Source: Roseibium sp. TrichSKD4
GTDB lineage: Bacteria > Pseudomonadota > Alphaproteobacteria > Rhizobiales > Stappiaceae
DNA length: 64,000 nucleotides
Reading direction: 5' to 3'
NCBI RefSeq assembly: GCF_000148725.1
Contig: NZ_GL476320.1
Coordinates: 823,175-887,174, forward strand
The translations under genes were made by a program, and so were the position numbers. Below the pieces are notes generated by a model. The model saw only the letters and a program-made list of their open reading frames with translations, searched no databases and was not told the DNA's origin. Each line of letters opens with the position of its first letter. Positions within the stretch are counted from its first letter, which is position 1. Shown here piece after piece: positions 26,144 to 35,496 of this stretch.

Positions 26144-28882
26144 ATGGTAAAAGAATTCGGAAGACCTTCTCACGACTCCGCAGCTGCTTCCGATAGCGGC
26201 GACGGTGAAACGCGCGATGCGCTGGATGATCCGCTTCTGGAACTTGCACGGATCGTGCACAAGAACAATCAGACGGGGGAGCCAGTGACAAGCAACCGTG
26301 TCGGAAGCACCGATTACTTCGCCGATCTGGAAGATGTCGTTCCAGGCTTCACGCGCGACGACCAAAAGACCAAACAGCCTTCGCAAACTGAAGGCCGTGT
26401 CGAACCTAGTTTCGGGTTTTCCAGCACTCCGGCTGAAAGCGCGGCGTCCACGCAGGGTCCGGCTCCGTCACAAAGCCCGTCTACTCCTGCAGAGCCAAAT
26501 GTTAGCCATGCATCCGTTTCACCTTTCCCAGGACTGGCGAAAGAAGAGCCAGCTGCGAGTGTAACAGCGCCTTCAGCTGATGACTTTTCGGTTTCGGATA
26601 ACTTCATAGCTGAATTTGAAGCCAGCTCAGCGCCTGTTACGAGTGTGCAGTGGCCGTCTGGCGGGAATGATTTTGACGCAACATCGTCGGATACAGGCCG
26701 TGCACCGAATATTCAGTTATCTCCGGAAGACCTGCTCGGCGGGGATGAAGCTGAAGATCAAGCCTCAGGTTTTGCCGAACCTCAGTCTCCGAGTGCGGCT
26801 TCGCCTGTGTTCCAATCTCCGATTTCTCAATCCCCCGACCTAACACAAGCCCCCGAAGCCGACCCCCTTATACTGCGTGAGCCTGTGTCACGTGAGCCGA
26901 TGATGCAGGCGGCCAATGATGGTTTGAAGAGCGCCGGTTTCTCTCCATCTCAGGATTTGCAACAAAATTTGGAGCAAAATCTCGAAAGTGAGTTGGAAGA
27001 TGAGCTGATTGGGGCATTTCGCCAATCATTCGATCCATTTGACCCGCAACAAGCATCCGCAACTGTTGAGGAAAAGACCGAAGACAAAGCACCGATGGCT
27101 GCGCAGCCACCAGTCGTGCCACCGCTTGAGATCCCGAATTCAACTGTGACAGCGCCTAAGTTTGCGCAAAGTGTTCCGACACCAGATGCTCATCCAGAAG
27201 GCGCACCTGCATCCGGACCTCAGGGCGATCCTTTGGACGTGTTGGCGCGCATGGCGAGCCAGCCGGCACCGTTTGATACGGCGTCCGCTGACACAGAAAC
27301 TCGCGACGTTGAAACCGAGATTGAACCTGTAGCGTCTCCAACGCCTGTGTCCACTTTTTCAGCTGCGCCGACAATTGGCCTGCAGGCCATGCAGGAAGAG
27401 CTTCTTACAAAGCCGACGGATAGCGTTGGTGCGCCCTCAACTCAGTTAGATGATAACGATGACGGGCTTTTCGGAGAGCCGACCGTCGCGTCTCAATCTT
27501 CACTGACCGCCGATTTCGCTGCGCCACGTTTCGATACGGCGTCTTTGAATGCTGCGTCGTCCGTTCAGAAGTCTCCTGTACCGACGCAATCCGACGATAT
27601 TGACGACATGGCTTGGCCAGCTGCCGCTGCTGCTGTGCCACAAATTGATGAGGACGAGACACGGCCACCGCCAGAAGGGTATGATCTGGATGCAGTGGCG
27701 AAAGCAATGCAGGAGAGTGATCCGAGCCTCGATGGCTCAGGTGTCCTTCCTCCTCATCCTCCTGCGCAGCAACAGGCAGTTTCCGCCGAAAAGCCGAAGT
27801 CTAAGAAGGCGATGCTTGCTGCGGCTGCCGTTTTGGGAGTTGCTGTTTTGGGCGGCGGTGCGTTCATGTTCATGGACAGTGGCGGCATTGAAGCGCCAAC
27901 CGGTGCGCCGCCAATCATTGCAGGTCTGCAAGGTCCGCTAAAGGTTTTGCCTGAAACGAGTGCCAATAACGCAGGGACCGATGGTTCCAAGCTTATCTAT
28001 GATCGGGTTGGGGGGACGGAAGATACATCCCGGGAACGTTTGGTTGTGCAAGACACACCAGAACCTGCAGCACTGCCACCGGCTCCGCAGACAGGCTCTG
28101 ATCCTTTGGTGCCGGGCACCCCAAAGCGTGTTCGTACGGTTATCGTAAAGCCTGACGGAACAATTGTTCCAAGCGGTGGATCGCAAACCACGAAACCACG
28201 GGTTATCAGCACGGTTCCAGTCACTGTAAATCCGGATACACCTGCTGCGCCTGCACCGGCCGTTCCTCAGCCGGCTGAGCCGACAACAATTGCTCAGCCA
28301 AGCGGGAACGAGACGAACCCTGCACCAGCCCCGGCCCAGCCGACAACGGTCGTGACAACACCTGTTGTTGTGAACCCTGGAGCAGAGGGGCAGGATACCG
28401 CATCGACGGCAACACCTGCGCCTGAAACGCAAGGGACACAGACTGATGCGCCGACAATCAGTGTTACGCCGCGCCGGAAGCCACCGGCACCAGTTCGTGT
28501 GGCAACAGCGCCTGTGACGACAACACCGGTTCAAACGCGACCTGTTCAGAACTCAGGTCCTCTGGATTTGTCCAATCCCGGCCCAGCACCGGTTCAGACA
28601 CAAACTCCAGCGACATCCGGCGGTACGATTGCCAGCGGCACCTATATTGTCCAAGTGACATCACAGCGCTCTGAGGCCGCGGCACGCAATGCCTATCAAG
28701 GCCTGCAGCGCCGGTATCCTGGTGTTCTTGGCAATGTGAATGCGGTTATTGTTCGCGCAGATCTCGGAGATCGCGGAACTTTCTACCGTGCTCGCATTCC
28801 GGCCAATTCGCGTGGTGCGGCGTTCAATTTGTGCGAAAGCCTGAAATCTGCTGGCGGTGACTGCTTCGTTCGCCAGAACTAA
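26144..28882 (+). CDS. SPOR-domain membrane protein with long disordered regions
   Basis: A 912-residue protein with one transmembrane helix at about residues 555-575 (MLAAAAVLGVAVLGGGAF). The roughly 550 residues before it are acidic, Pro/Ser/Ala-rich and would be cytoplasmic; residues 580-825 are Pro/Thr-rich and periplasmic. The C-terminal SPOR domain, about 830-912, starts at GTYIVQVTSQRSEAAA and should bind peptidoglycan with stripped peptides at the division site. It fits the SPOR protein found between argS and nagZ in many Hyphomicrobiales. The large cytoplasmic half suggests it could link cytoplasmic partners to the septal wall. Confidence 0.88.
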   Translation: MVKEFGRPSHDSAAASDSGDGETRDALDDPLLELARIVHKNNQTGEPVTSNRVGSTDYFADLEDVVPGFTRDDQKTKQPSQTEGRVEPSFGFSSTPAESAASTQGPAPSQSPSTPAEPNVSHASVSPFPGLAKEEPAASVTAPSADDFSVSDNFIAEFEASSAPVTSVQWPSGGNDFDATSSDTGRAPNIQLSPEDLLGGDEAEDQASGFAEPQSPSAASPVFQSPISQSPDLTQAPEADPLILREPVSREPMMQAANDGLKSAGFSPSQDLQQNLEQNLESELEDELIGAFRQSFDPFDPQQASATVEEKTEDKAPMAAQPPVVPPLEIPNSTVTAPKFAQSVPTPDAHPEGAPASGPQGDPLDVLARMASQPAPFDTASADTETRDVETEIEPVASPTPVSTFSAAPTIGLQAMQEELLTKPTDSVGAPSTQLDDNDDGLFGEPTVASQSSLTADFAAPRFDTASLNAASSVQKSPVPTQSDDIDDMAWPAAAAAVPQIDEDETRPPPEGYDLDAVAKAMQESDPSLDGSGVLPPHPPAQQQAVSAEKPKSKKAMLAAAAVLGVAVLGGGAFMFMDSGGIEAPTGAPPIIAGLQGPLKVLPETSANNAGTDGSKLIYDRVGGTEDTSRERLVVQDTPEPAALPPAPQTGSDPLVPGTPKRVRTVIVKPDGTIVPSGGSQTTKPRVISTVPVTVNPDTPAAPAPAVPQPAEPTTIAQPSGNETNPAPAPAQPTTVVTTPVVVNPGAEGQDTASTATPAPETQGTQTDAPTISVTPRRKPPAPVRVATAPVTTTPVQTRPVQNSGPLDLSNPGPAPVQTQTPATSGGTIASGTYIVQVTSQRSEAAARNAYQGLQRRYPGVLGNVNAVIVRADLGDRGTFYRARIPANSRGAAFNLCESLKSAGGDCFVRQN

Positions 28883-28906
28883 ATTTAATGCGACTTTTGA
28901 TCTACT

Positions 28907-28937
28907 AAACAAGCCGCCCTAGTTGGGCGGCTTGTTT
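28907..28937. terminator. terminator after the SPOR gene
   Basis: A near-perfect stem AACAAGCCGCCC / GGGCGGCTTGTT with a five-base loop followed by TTGTTCGTT. It lies between convergent genes (SPOR protein and esterase), so it probably serves both. Confidence 0.85.
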
Positions 28938-28942
28938 GTTCG

Positions 28943-29953
28943 TTAGATGAGCGCTTTTGCAAGGAACGGAAGGCTCAAGTCCATTCGATAATCAATTGAC
29001 GAATGGTTGTCGTTGAATTCCTGATAAACGTGTTCAACCCCTGCGGTGGACAGCTTTTTGGTTAATCGCCGTGCGCCATAGACCAGATTATATTGGTCGA
29101 CATCGCCGCAATCGATCCACAGTCCCTTGAGAGATTTAAGCGCGCCCGTGTGATCCTCGACCATGTGAACCGGATCCCACTTGATCCACGCTTGCCAACG
29201 CTCCTCATCAATTTCGCAAGTTTCATAATCTACAGGAAGCCTGATACCACAAAAAACAGAAGGATCCGGATCAGGATCATACGTTGCGGCCATGGCAAAG
29301 GTCATCAGATCATGAAATGCACTGCCGGAGTATTTGGGGCCTTTTTCGAAATCGGTCACAAAGGCCTCAACAGAGCCTTTGCGGGCAATCGCCCGAAGCG
29401 CGCTCGGCATTTCGGGCAAGTAACACAGCTCAAAAGCCATGTCTCCGGAATGACAAGCCGCCGCTGACCAAACATCCGCATGCTTCATGGCGTGCACCAT
29501 GGAGCCATATCCGCCGGACGACTTACCAAATACACCGCGTTTTCCAGGGCCGCCGCAGCCAAAGGCGCTTTCCACCGCTTCCAGCATGTCCGTGGTCAGC
29601 CAGGTGGCCCAAGGCCCCATGGAGAGGCTGTCGATATATTGATTGCCGCCTAGCCGCGTGAAGCAATCAGGAAAAGCGATGGCAACCGGGGGAAGGGTGC
29701 CTTCATGAATCAGGCGATCAGCCCGTTCCGGAACATTTTCGCCGAAATTTTTCCAATTGGTATGGGCTGGGCCACCTGACGTGTAGCCAACCAGATCGAC
29801 CAACAGAGGAAGTCCTTCGCCAGTGTGTCCGTGAGGAATATAGATGATCACATCGCGTGTGCTGCTGTCGCCCAGACGATTTTCGGCGAGAATGTCGGAC
29901 TGGATGGTCAGCCGATGCAGGTCTCCTGCGGGGATATCCGGGCGTGCACGCAT
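28943..29953 (-). CDS. putative serine esterase, alpha/beta fold
   Basis: A 336-residue protein of the esterase D / enterochelin-esterase type. FGKSSGGYGSM carries the probable nucleophilic serine, LWIDCGDVDQYNL the likely acid and EFNDNHSSIDYRM the His. No signal peptide is seen. ATG 29953 with AGGAG seven to eight bases upstream is a much better start than the frame's first ATG-like codon near 30136, which would overlap the divergent nagZ gene. The substrate is unknown. It interrupts the otherwise plus-strand conserved gene run between the SPOR gene and nagZ, so it may be a later insertion. Confidence 0.8.
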   Translation of the reverse strand: MRARPDIPAGDLHRLTIQSDILAENRLGDSSTRDVIIYIPHGHTGEGLPLLVDLVGYTSGGPAHTNWKNFGENVPERADRLIHEGTLPPVAIAFPDCFTRLGGNQYIDSLSMGPWATWLTTDMLEAVESAFGCGGPGKRGVFGKSSGGYGSMVHAMKHADVWSAAACHSGDMAFELCYLPEMPSALRAIARKGSVEAFVTDFEKGPKYSGSAFHDLMTFAMAATYDPDPDPSVFCGIRLPVDYETCEIDEERWQAWIKWDPVHMVEDHTGALKSLKGLWIDCGDVDQYNLVYGARRLTKKLSTAGVEHVYQEFNDNHSSIDYRMDLSLPFLAKALI

Positions 29954-30068
29954 AAATCGTCTCCTGATGACTTGAAAGCTGTGCCTTTCATTGCAAAGCC
30001 TAGTGGAGCAGTGCAAGAGGTGATTTCCTTGTTGGGGAAACACAAGCCATCGGGAGGCCCCTTCGGTT

Positions 30069-31088
30069 ATGACAAAAGCCTTTATCAGCGGGTGTGCGGC
30101 CCACGCCTTGTCCGACGAAGAAATTGCTTTCTTCAAAGCTGAAGATCCGTGGGGGCTTATCCTTTTTCGCCGGAATATTGAGACGCCGGAACAGGTGCGG
30201 GCATTGACGCAAGCCTTTCGCGATGCCGTTGGTCGCGCCGATGCACCGGTTCTGATCGATCAGGAGGGGGGACGGGTGCAGCGACTGCGCCCACCGCATT
30301 GGCCCTCCTTTCCGCCACAAAAGCTGTTCGGTGATCTTTACCAATCCGACCCTGGCAGGGCGCGAGACGCAGCAAAACTTGGCAGCCGCTTGATTGCTCA
30401 TGAATTGCGGGGTGTTGGGATCACCGTGGACTGTCTGCCTTGTCTTGATGTGTCCTTTCCCGAAACCGTCGATGCGATTGGTGATAGATCTTTGTCCGCG
30501 GACCCGAATGTCGTGGCTGACCTTGGCAGGTCAGTTGCAGATGGATTGCTGGAAGGTGGGGTTCTGCCCGTGGCCAAGCATATTCCGGGGCATGGGCGCG
30601 CGCAGGTGGACAGTCATCTTGATCTACCGCACATTGCTGCAAGTGCAGGCGAACTTGCGGAAGTAGACTTCAAGCCGTTTTTGGCTCTTGCTGATCTTCC
30701 ATTCGGTATGACCGCTCATCTGCTTTATCAGGACCTCGATCACGATACACCGGCAACCCAAAGCCAAAAAATTATTCAGGATGTAATTCGAAAGACCATC
30801 GGTTTTGACGGCTGTCTGCTCTCTGATGATATCTCCATGAAGGCGCTGGGTGGGGATATGTTGGATAGGGCACGAAAAACCTTTGCTGCAGGTTGCGACA
30901 TTGTGCTCCACTGCAATGGTGAGATGCAGGAAATGCAGACTGTTGCCGCTGCTGCCCCGAAACTGGAAGGCAGGAGTGCAGAGCGGTGTTCTGCAGCGCT
31001 TTCAATGCTTGGCCCTGTTCTTGAAGATTTTGACCGGGACGCAGAGCGCGCGCGGTTCGATCAACTGGTGAGTCCAGTGATCGCCTGA
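30069..31088 (+). CDS. nagZ: beta-N-acetylhexosaminidase NagZ
   Basis: A 339-residue glycoside hydrolase family 3 enzyme that removes N-acetylglucosamine from anhydromuropeptides during cell-wall recycling in the cytoplasm. The hallmark KHIPGHGRAQVDSHLDLP is visible near residue 171, with the catalytic His-Asp pair; LIDQEGGRVQRLRPPHWPSFP and LSDDISMKALGG are further family segments. It precedes scpA with 45 bp between and is probably in the same transcript. Confidence 0.94.
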   Translation: MTKAFISGCAAHALSDEEIAFFKAEDPWGLILFRRNIETPEQVRALTQAFRDAVGRADAPVLIDQEGGRVQRLRPPHWPSFPPQKLFGDLYQSDPGRARDAAKLGSRLIAHELRGVGITVDCLPCLDVSFPETVDAIGDRSLSADPNVVADLGRSVADGLLEGGVLPVAKHIPGHGRAQVDSHLDLPHIAASAGELAEVDFKPFLALADLPFGMTAHLLYQDLDHDTPATQSQKIIQDVIRKTIGFDGCLLSDDISMKALGGDMLDRARKTFAAGCDIVLHCNGEMQEMQTVAAAAPKLEGRSAERCSAALSMLGPVLEDFDRDAERARFDQLVSPVIA

Positions 31089-31133
31089 GCATAGTCGCTC
31101 TCTTTTCCGCATGTGTCTGGGTTTGGAGTGTTT

Positions 31134-31946
31134 ATGGTCGATAGCGATTTTCATGACTTGTTGGACGGAAAGGAGCCGGACGCAGAGCGTGCGGTTACAG
31201 ATCCGTTGCTGGTCGTGGATGTCGATGGGTTTGAAGGCCCGCTCGATCTGCTCTTGACGCTTGCGCGAAATCAGAAAGTTGATCTTGCTCGGATTTCCAT
31301 CCTCGCGCTCGTGGAGCAGTATCTCGAGTTTGTGACAGAGGCGCGCCGAATGCGCCTTGAACTGGCCGCCGATTACCTCGTCATGGCCGCCTGGCTAGCG
31401 TATCTGAAATCACGGCTTTTGATCCCTGAACAGAAAGATGATGATGAGCCGACGGGTGAGGAACTGGCCGCAGCACTTGCCTTTCGGCTGAAGCGTCTTG
31501 AAGCCATGCGTGAGGCAGCCGACAGGCTGATGGCGCGCAACAGGTTAGGGCGCGACATTTTTGCCCGCGGTGCGCCCGAAACCATGAGTGTTGACCACAA
31601 GAGCATTTGGTCCGCAACGACGTATGAGTTGCTCTCTGCCTATGCGACCCAACGCCAGCGAACCTCTGTTACATCTGTGCAGGTGTTGCGTAGAACCGTG
31701 TGGTCGTTGCAGGAGGCGCGGGAGTTGTTGGTGAAGTTGATCGGTCGGATCGGGGAATGGGCTCCAATCAACAGCTATCTAAAAGACTACCTTTATGACG
31801 ATAAGGACTGGGCGACGGTTGTGGCCAGCACGTTTTCTGCAAGCCTTGAAATGGTTCGTGAAGGGCAGGTTGAATTAAAGCAAAGCGAGCCGTTTGCTCC
31901 GGTCTATATCCGGGCGCGTGAGCCGGAGGCTGACCATGGAAGTTGA
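31134..31946 (+). CDS. scpA: segregation and condensation protein A
   Basis: A 270-residue kleisin that bridges SMC heads and helps condense and segregate the chromosome with ScpB. GFEGPLDLLLTLARNQKVDLARI is split in the usual way at the N-terminus, and the helical LELAADYLVMAAWLAYLKSR follows. ATG 31134 with GGAG upstream is preferred to the longer frame from 31113. It overlaps scpB by 11 bases. Confidence 0.93.
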   Translation: MVDSDFHDLLDGKEPDAERAVTDPLLVVDVDGFEGPLDLLLTLARNQKVDLARISILALVEQYLEFVTEARRMRLELAADYLVMAAWLAYLKSRLLIPEQKDDDEPTGEELAAALAFRLKRLEAMREAADRLMARNRLGRDIFARGAPETMSVDHKSIWSATTYELLSAYATQRQRTSVTSVQVLRRTVWSLQEARELLVKLIGRIGEWAPINSYLKDYLYDDKDWATVVASTFSASLEMVREGQVELKQSEPFAPVYIRAREPEADHGS

Positions 31947-32634
31947 AGACAGTCTCCTTGATATTGGACAGGATGGCTCGCTTGAAGTCTCAACGAGGCC
32001 AGACCGTGAGGGCGTTCGGATGGCGGAGGCTTTATTGTTCGCTTCCGCTGATCCACTGTCGCAAGAGGAGCTCTCCAAGCGTCTGCCAAGAGGCACCGAT
32101 GTTGAAGCAGTGATTGTGGAACTACGCAAAACCTATTCAACACGCGGTGTCAATTTGGTGAATGTGGCTGGCAAGTGGTGTTTCCGGACAGCCGAAGACT
32201 TGTCATTTTTGATGAAGGAAAGTCTGGAAGAGCAGCGAAAGCTGTCTCGGGCGGCGCTCGAAACCCTTGCAATCATTGCATATCATCAGCCGGTAACGCG
32301 CGCAGAGGTTGAGGAAATTCGCGGGGTATCCACATCCAAAGGGACGCTGGATGTCCTCATGGAAACAAGCTGGATTCGGCTTCGCGGACGGCGTCGAACA
32401 CCGGGGAGGCCTGTAACCTACGGAACGACCGAGGATTTTCTTATCCATTTTGGTCTGGAGAGCGTAAAAGATCTGCCCGGACTTGAAGAATTGAAGGGTG
32501 CGGGACTGCTTGACAGCGCGGTACCATCGTCTTTCATGGTACCTACACCAGATGATACAGAAGAGCTGACCGAGGATGAAGACCCTCTGGACGAAGGCTC
32601 CCTGTTTGAAGAGACAGAGGCTCAAGACCCCTGA
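31936..32634 (+). CDS. scpB: segregation and condensation protein B
   Basis: A 232-residue winged-helix protein, partner of ScpA and SMC. Family segments are RMAEALLFASADPLSQEEL, ALETLAIIAYHQPVTRAEVE and GRPVTYGTTEDFLIHFGL. The tail is acidic (TEELTEDEDPLDEGS). ATG 31936 has GGAGG at an ideal distance, inside the end of scpA, so translation is coupled. Confidence 0.93.
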   Translation: MEVEDSLLDIGQDGSLEVSTRPDREGVRMAEALLFASADPLSQEELSKRLPRGTDVEAVIVELRKTYSTRGVNLVNVAGKWCFRTAEDLSFLMKESLEEQRKLSRAALETLAIIAYHQPVTRAEVEEIRGVSTSKGTLDVLMETSWIRLRGRRRTPGRPVTYGTTEDFLIHFGLESVKDLPGLEELKGAGLLDSAVPSSFMVPTPDDTEELTEDEDPLDEGSLFEETEAQDP

Positions 32635-32639
32635 CCGAG

Positions 32640-33779
32640 ATGCCAAGAACGTTTGATCGCCAGTCTTCTGCCACCGCCAATATTGAAGGTGCGGGGCCGA
32701 GATGGGGTGCGCGTGGAACAGCCGGAGCAACATTTGCTGCCGGACTGACATTTCAGAACATCAGCCATGACTATGATGGCAATACATCGGTTGAAGACCT
32801 GACCCTTGATGTGGCTCCGGGCGAGGTGCTTTGCCTTTTGGGGCATTCCGGATGTGGCAAAACCACCTTGATGCGGATCGCAGCTGGCGTTGAACGCCAA
32901 AACGGTGGCAGCGTCATGATCAATGGCAAGGAAGTTGCGGGCCCCAATAGCTTCTTGCCACCCGAAAAGCGCGGTGTTGGCCTGATGTTTCAGGACTATG
33001 CCCTGTTTCCTCACATGACGATCAAGGCAAATGTCATGTTTGGTTTGACAAACATGCCGAAGAAGGATGCCGAGCAGGTGGCGCATGCGGCCTTGCGGCG
33101 TGTGGGGCTTGATGGCTACGCGGATGATTATCCACATGCTTTGTCGGGCGGCGAGCAACAACGGGTCGCGCTTGCCAGAGCGATGGCGCCGCGTCCAGGC
33201 ATTTTGCTCATGGACGAGCCGTTTTCCGGTCTCGATAGCCGTTTGCGCGATACGGTGCGCGAGGAAACCATCTCTATTTTGCGAGAAACCCGCGCCACAT
33301 GTATCATCGTGACCCACGATCCGGAAGAGGCCATGCGGATGGGAGACAAGATCGCTCTCATGCGCAAAGGACGGCTTGTTCAACACGGCACGGCAGATGA
33401 TCTGTACAACCATCCGAACAACACATTTGTTGCTCGGTTCTTCTCTGAAATGAACCAGTTCTCTGGTGTTGTGACGTCAAACGGTATTGAGACACCTCTT
33501 GGCGTCATTCCTGCAGGCGATCATCAACCGGGAACCAGAGTTGAGATTTGCGTGCGGCCACAGGGTGTGATGGTAAACTCTCCAGATGTTTGCGGCGTCA
33601 TTGGCCGGATTTCGGCAAAACGGTTTGTTGGCGAGGTGGATCTGGTGTCATTGATCGTTGATGGACTGGATGAACCGGTGAACGCTCGCCTGCGGGCTGG
33701 AAGCTCATGGCAAGTTGGACAGGATGTCAGAGTGACGACAGATCCCAAAGATGTCCTTGTATTTCCGGCTGACAAATAG
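32640..33779 (+). CDS. ABC transporter ATP-binding protein, Fe3+/polyamine-import type
   Basis: A 379-residue ATPase of the CUT1/FbpC-PotA type: Walker A GHSGCGKTT, Q-loop MFQDYALFPH, signature ALSGGEQQRVALARAMA, Walker B ILLMDEPFSGLD, and a C-terminal TOBE-like domain with a VEICVRPQGV strand. The N-terminal 30 residues are a variable extension. No permease or binding-protein gene is next to it, so it is an orphan ATPase, set five bases after scpB and before tatA. Its substrate, and whether it works in import at all, cannot be told here. Confidence 0.85.
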   Translation: MPRTFDRQSSATANIEGAGPRWGARGTAGATFAAGLTFQNISHDYDGNTSVEDLTLDVAPGEVLCLLGHSGCGKTTLMRIAAGVERQNGGSVMINGKEVAGPNSFLPPEKRGVGLMFQDYALFPHMTIKANVMFGLTNMPKKDAEQVAHAALRRVGLDGYADDYPHALSGGEQQRVALARAMAPRPGILLMDEPFSGLDSRLRDTVREETISILRETRATCIIVTHDPEEAMRMGDKIALMRKGRLVQHGTADDLYNHPNNTFVARFFSEMNQFSGVVTSNGIETPLGVIPAGDHQPGTRVEICVRPQGVMVNSPDVCGVIGRISAKRFVGEVDLVSLIVDGLDEPVNARLRAGSSWQVGQDVRVTTDPKDVLVFPADK

Positions 33780-33909
33780 CATGTAAGACAAAATGGCCTT
33801 TAAAAAGCCTACGCCCATCGTTGCATGACAGCGTGTGTTGCGGCGGCCAAGGCTTTTTTGTACAAGGGAAATTGGGCCGCAAGAGCCTACACAATTGGGA
33901 GTTTGGCGT

Positions 33910-34149
33910 ATGGGCATTAGTGTTTGGCAGATCTTGATCATTGCCGTGGTCGTTGTTCTGCTGTTTGGGCGCGGCAAGATTTCTGAGCTGATGGGTGACG
34001 TCGCTAAGGGAATCAAGAGTTTCAAAAAGGGCATGGCCGAAGACGACGATGCTCCTGCTGCAGCCAATGAGCCCGCGAAAACCATTGATCATCAGCCGTC
34101 CGAAAGCGTGGCGTCCGAAGAGACCAAAGATCAGTCGAAGGCTGGCTGA
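33910..34149 (+). CDS. tatA: Sec-independent translocase protein TatA
   Basis: A 79-residue protein with an N-terminal membrane helix ([15 protein letters not shown]) followed by the hinge and amphipathic helix [20 protein letters not shown], the hallmark of TatA, which forms the pore for folded proteins with twin-arginine signals. ATG 33910 gives the canonical N-terminus (MGISVWQ); the frame is open upstream without homology. tatB follows after 52 bp. Confidence 0.95.
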   Translation: MGISVWQILIIAVVVVLLFGRGKISELMGDVAKGIKSFKKGMAEDDDAPAAANEPAKTIDHQPSESVASEETKDQSKAG

Positions 34150-34201
34150 TCCGGGCGTTTTTTGCGCACGGTTCAGTAACCCCTAACACGGCGGATCGAC
34201 C

Positions 34202-34636
34202 ATGTTCGATATCGGATGGACAGAGCTCATGGTGATTGCCTGTGTGGCAATCATCGTGGTGGGTCCGAAGGATTTGCCTCGGATGCTCCGGACACTTGGC
34301 CAGACAATGGGCAAGGTGCGGCGGATGTCCCGTGAATTTCAGTCCACATTCAATGATGCTTTGCGCGAAGCAGAGCAGCAAGCCGATATTGCGGACATGA
34401 AAAAGCAGGTTGAGTCGGTTGGAAACTTCAATCCGCTCGGCGACTTGAAAAAATCTATCGAGGACGACTTCAAGGGTAAGACAGAAGATAAGCCGAGCGA
34501 GCCGAAGTCTGACACTGCACCGTCAAGCGAGCCAGCCAAGCGGGCTGCGGATGAAGTTGAGGCACCTGCGGTCGCGGCTGCCGTTGAACGTTCCCAAGCC
34601 TCCAAGACGCCGGTCTCAGAAGAAAACAAGGCATGA
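34202..34636 (+). CDS. tatB: Sec-independent translocase protein TatB
   Basis: A 144-residue protein with the family start MFDIGWTELMVIACVAIIVVG as its membrane helix, then GPKDLPRMLRTLGQTMGKVR and a long amphipathic helix. It forms the substrate receptor with TatC. The acidic, Ala/Pro/Ser-rich tail is typical. It overlaps tatC by four bases (ATGA). Confidence 0.95.
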   Translation: MFDIGWTELMVIACVAIIVVGPKDLPRMLRTLGQTMGKVRRMSREFQSTFNDALREAEQQADIADMKKQVESVGNFNPLGDLKKSIEDDFKGKTEDKPSEPKSDTAPSSEPAKRAADEVEAPAVAAAVERSQASKTPVSEENKA

Positions 34637-35430
34637 CCCAGGAAGATATCGAGTCCTCAAAGGCGCCTCTCATCGAGCACCTGATCGAGTTGCGCCAACG
34701 GCTGATGTGGTCGATTGGGGCCATCCTGGTGATGTTTGTGATCTGCTTCTATTTCGCGACAGACATTTACAACATCCTGACGGTTCCTTATCTGCGCGCT
34801 GCACCGGATCCGGATGCGGTGAAGATGATCTTCACTGCCCCGCAAGAGTGGTTTTTCACGCAGTTGAAGCTGGCATTGTTCGGCGCGCTGTTTCTGGCGT
34901 TTCCTGTTGTCGCTTCCCAAATCTACATGTTTGTAGCACCCGGCCTTTACAGGGAAGAACGTGGGGCATTTCTGCCGTTCCTCGTTGCGACACCGATCCT
35001 CTTTCTGATTGGGGCGTGTCTGGTCTATTTCCTCGTTATGCCCATGGCCATGAGCTTTTTCCTCTCAATGGAGCAAAGCGGAGGGGCAGGGCAGGTCGCA
35101 ATTGAGCATCTTGCCAAAGTCAGTGAATATCTGGGTCTAATCATGATCCTGATCTTCGCATTCGGCCTTGTTTTCCAGTTGCCAGTCGTGCTCACGCTTT
35201 TGGGGCGCGCTGGTCTGGCCACCAGTGATGGGCTGAAGAGCAAGCGCAAATATGCAATCGTGGCGGCCTTTGCAGCGGCAGCAATCTTGACACCACCAGA
35301 CCCGATCTCGCAGATCGGTCTTGCACTGCCAACGCTCCTTCTCTACGAAGTCTCCATCATTTCAGTCAGACTCGTCGAGAAGAAACGGGCCGAACGGGAA
35401 GCAGAGAAAGAAGCCGAAGAGGCAAGCTAA
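34633..35430 (+). CDS. tatC: Sec-independent translocase protein TatC
   Basis: A 265-residue protein with six membrane helices, the core receptor for twin-arginine signal peptides. PLIEHLIELRQRLMWS at the N-terminus, the FTAPQEWFFTQLKLALFGA loop and AAILTPPDPISQ near the last helix pair are diagnostic. It completes the tatABC operon; serS follows after 66 bp. Confidence 0.96.
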   Translation: MTQEDIESSKAPLIEHLIELRQRLMWSIGAILVMFVICFYFATDIYNILTVPYLRAAPDPDAVKMIFTAPQEWFFTQLKLALFGALFLAFPVVASQIYMFVAPGLYREERGAFLPFLVATPILFLIGACLVYFLVMPMAMSFFLSMEQSGGAGQVAIEHLAKVSEYLGLIMILIFAFGLVFQLPVVLTLLGRAGLATSDGLKSKRKYAIVAAFAAAAILTPPDPISQIGLALPTLLLYEVSIISVRLVEKKRAEREAEKEAEEAS

Positions 35431-35496
35431 TCTGCCAGACCCCATGCTCTTGCGGACCGGCGAGATGATAAACCACGCGCCGTTCCGGGAAGCACA

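Noticed and set aside
27900-28620. Pro/Thr/Gln-rich repetitive stretch as a DNA repeat array or CRISPR
   Set aside because: It is a low-complexity linker in the SPOR protein without regular repeat length or spacers.
33781-33909. Possible terminator between the ABC ATPase gene and tatA (AAAAAGCC ... GGCTTTTTT)
   Set aside because: The arms are about 40 bases apart and the intervening sequence does not fold convincingly; too weak to list.
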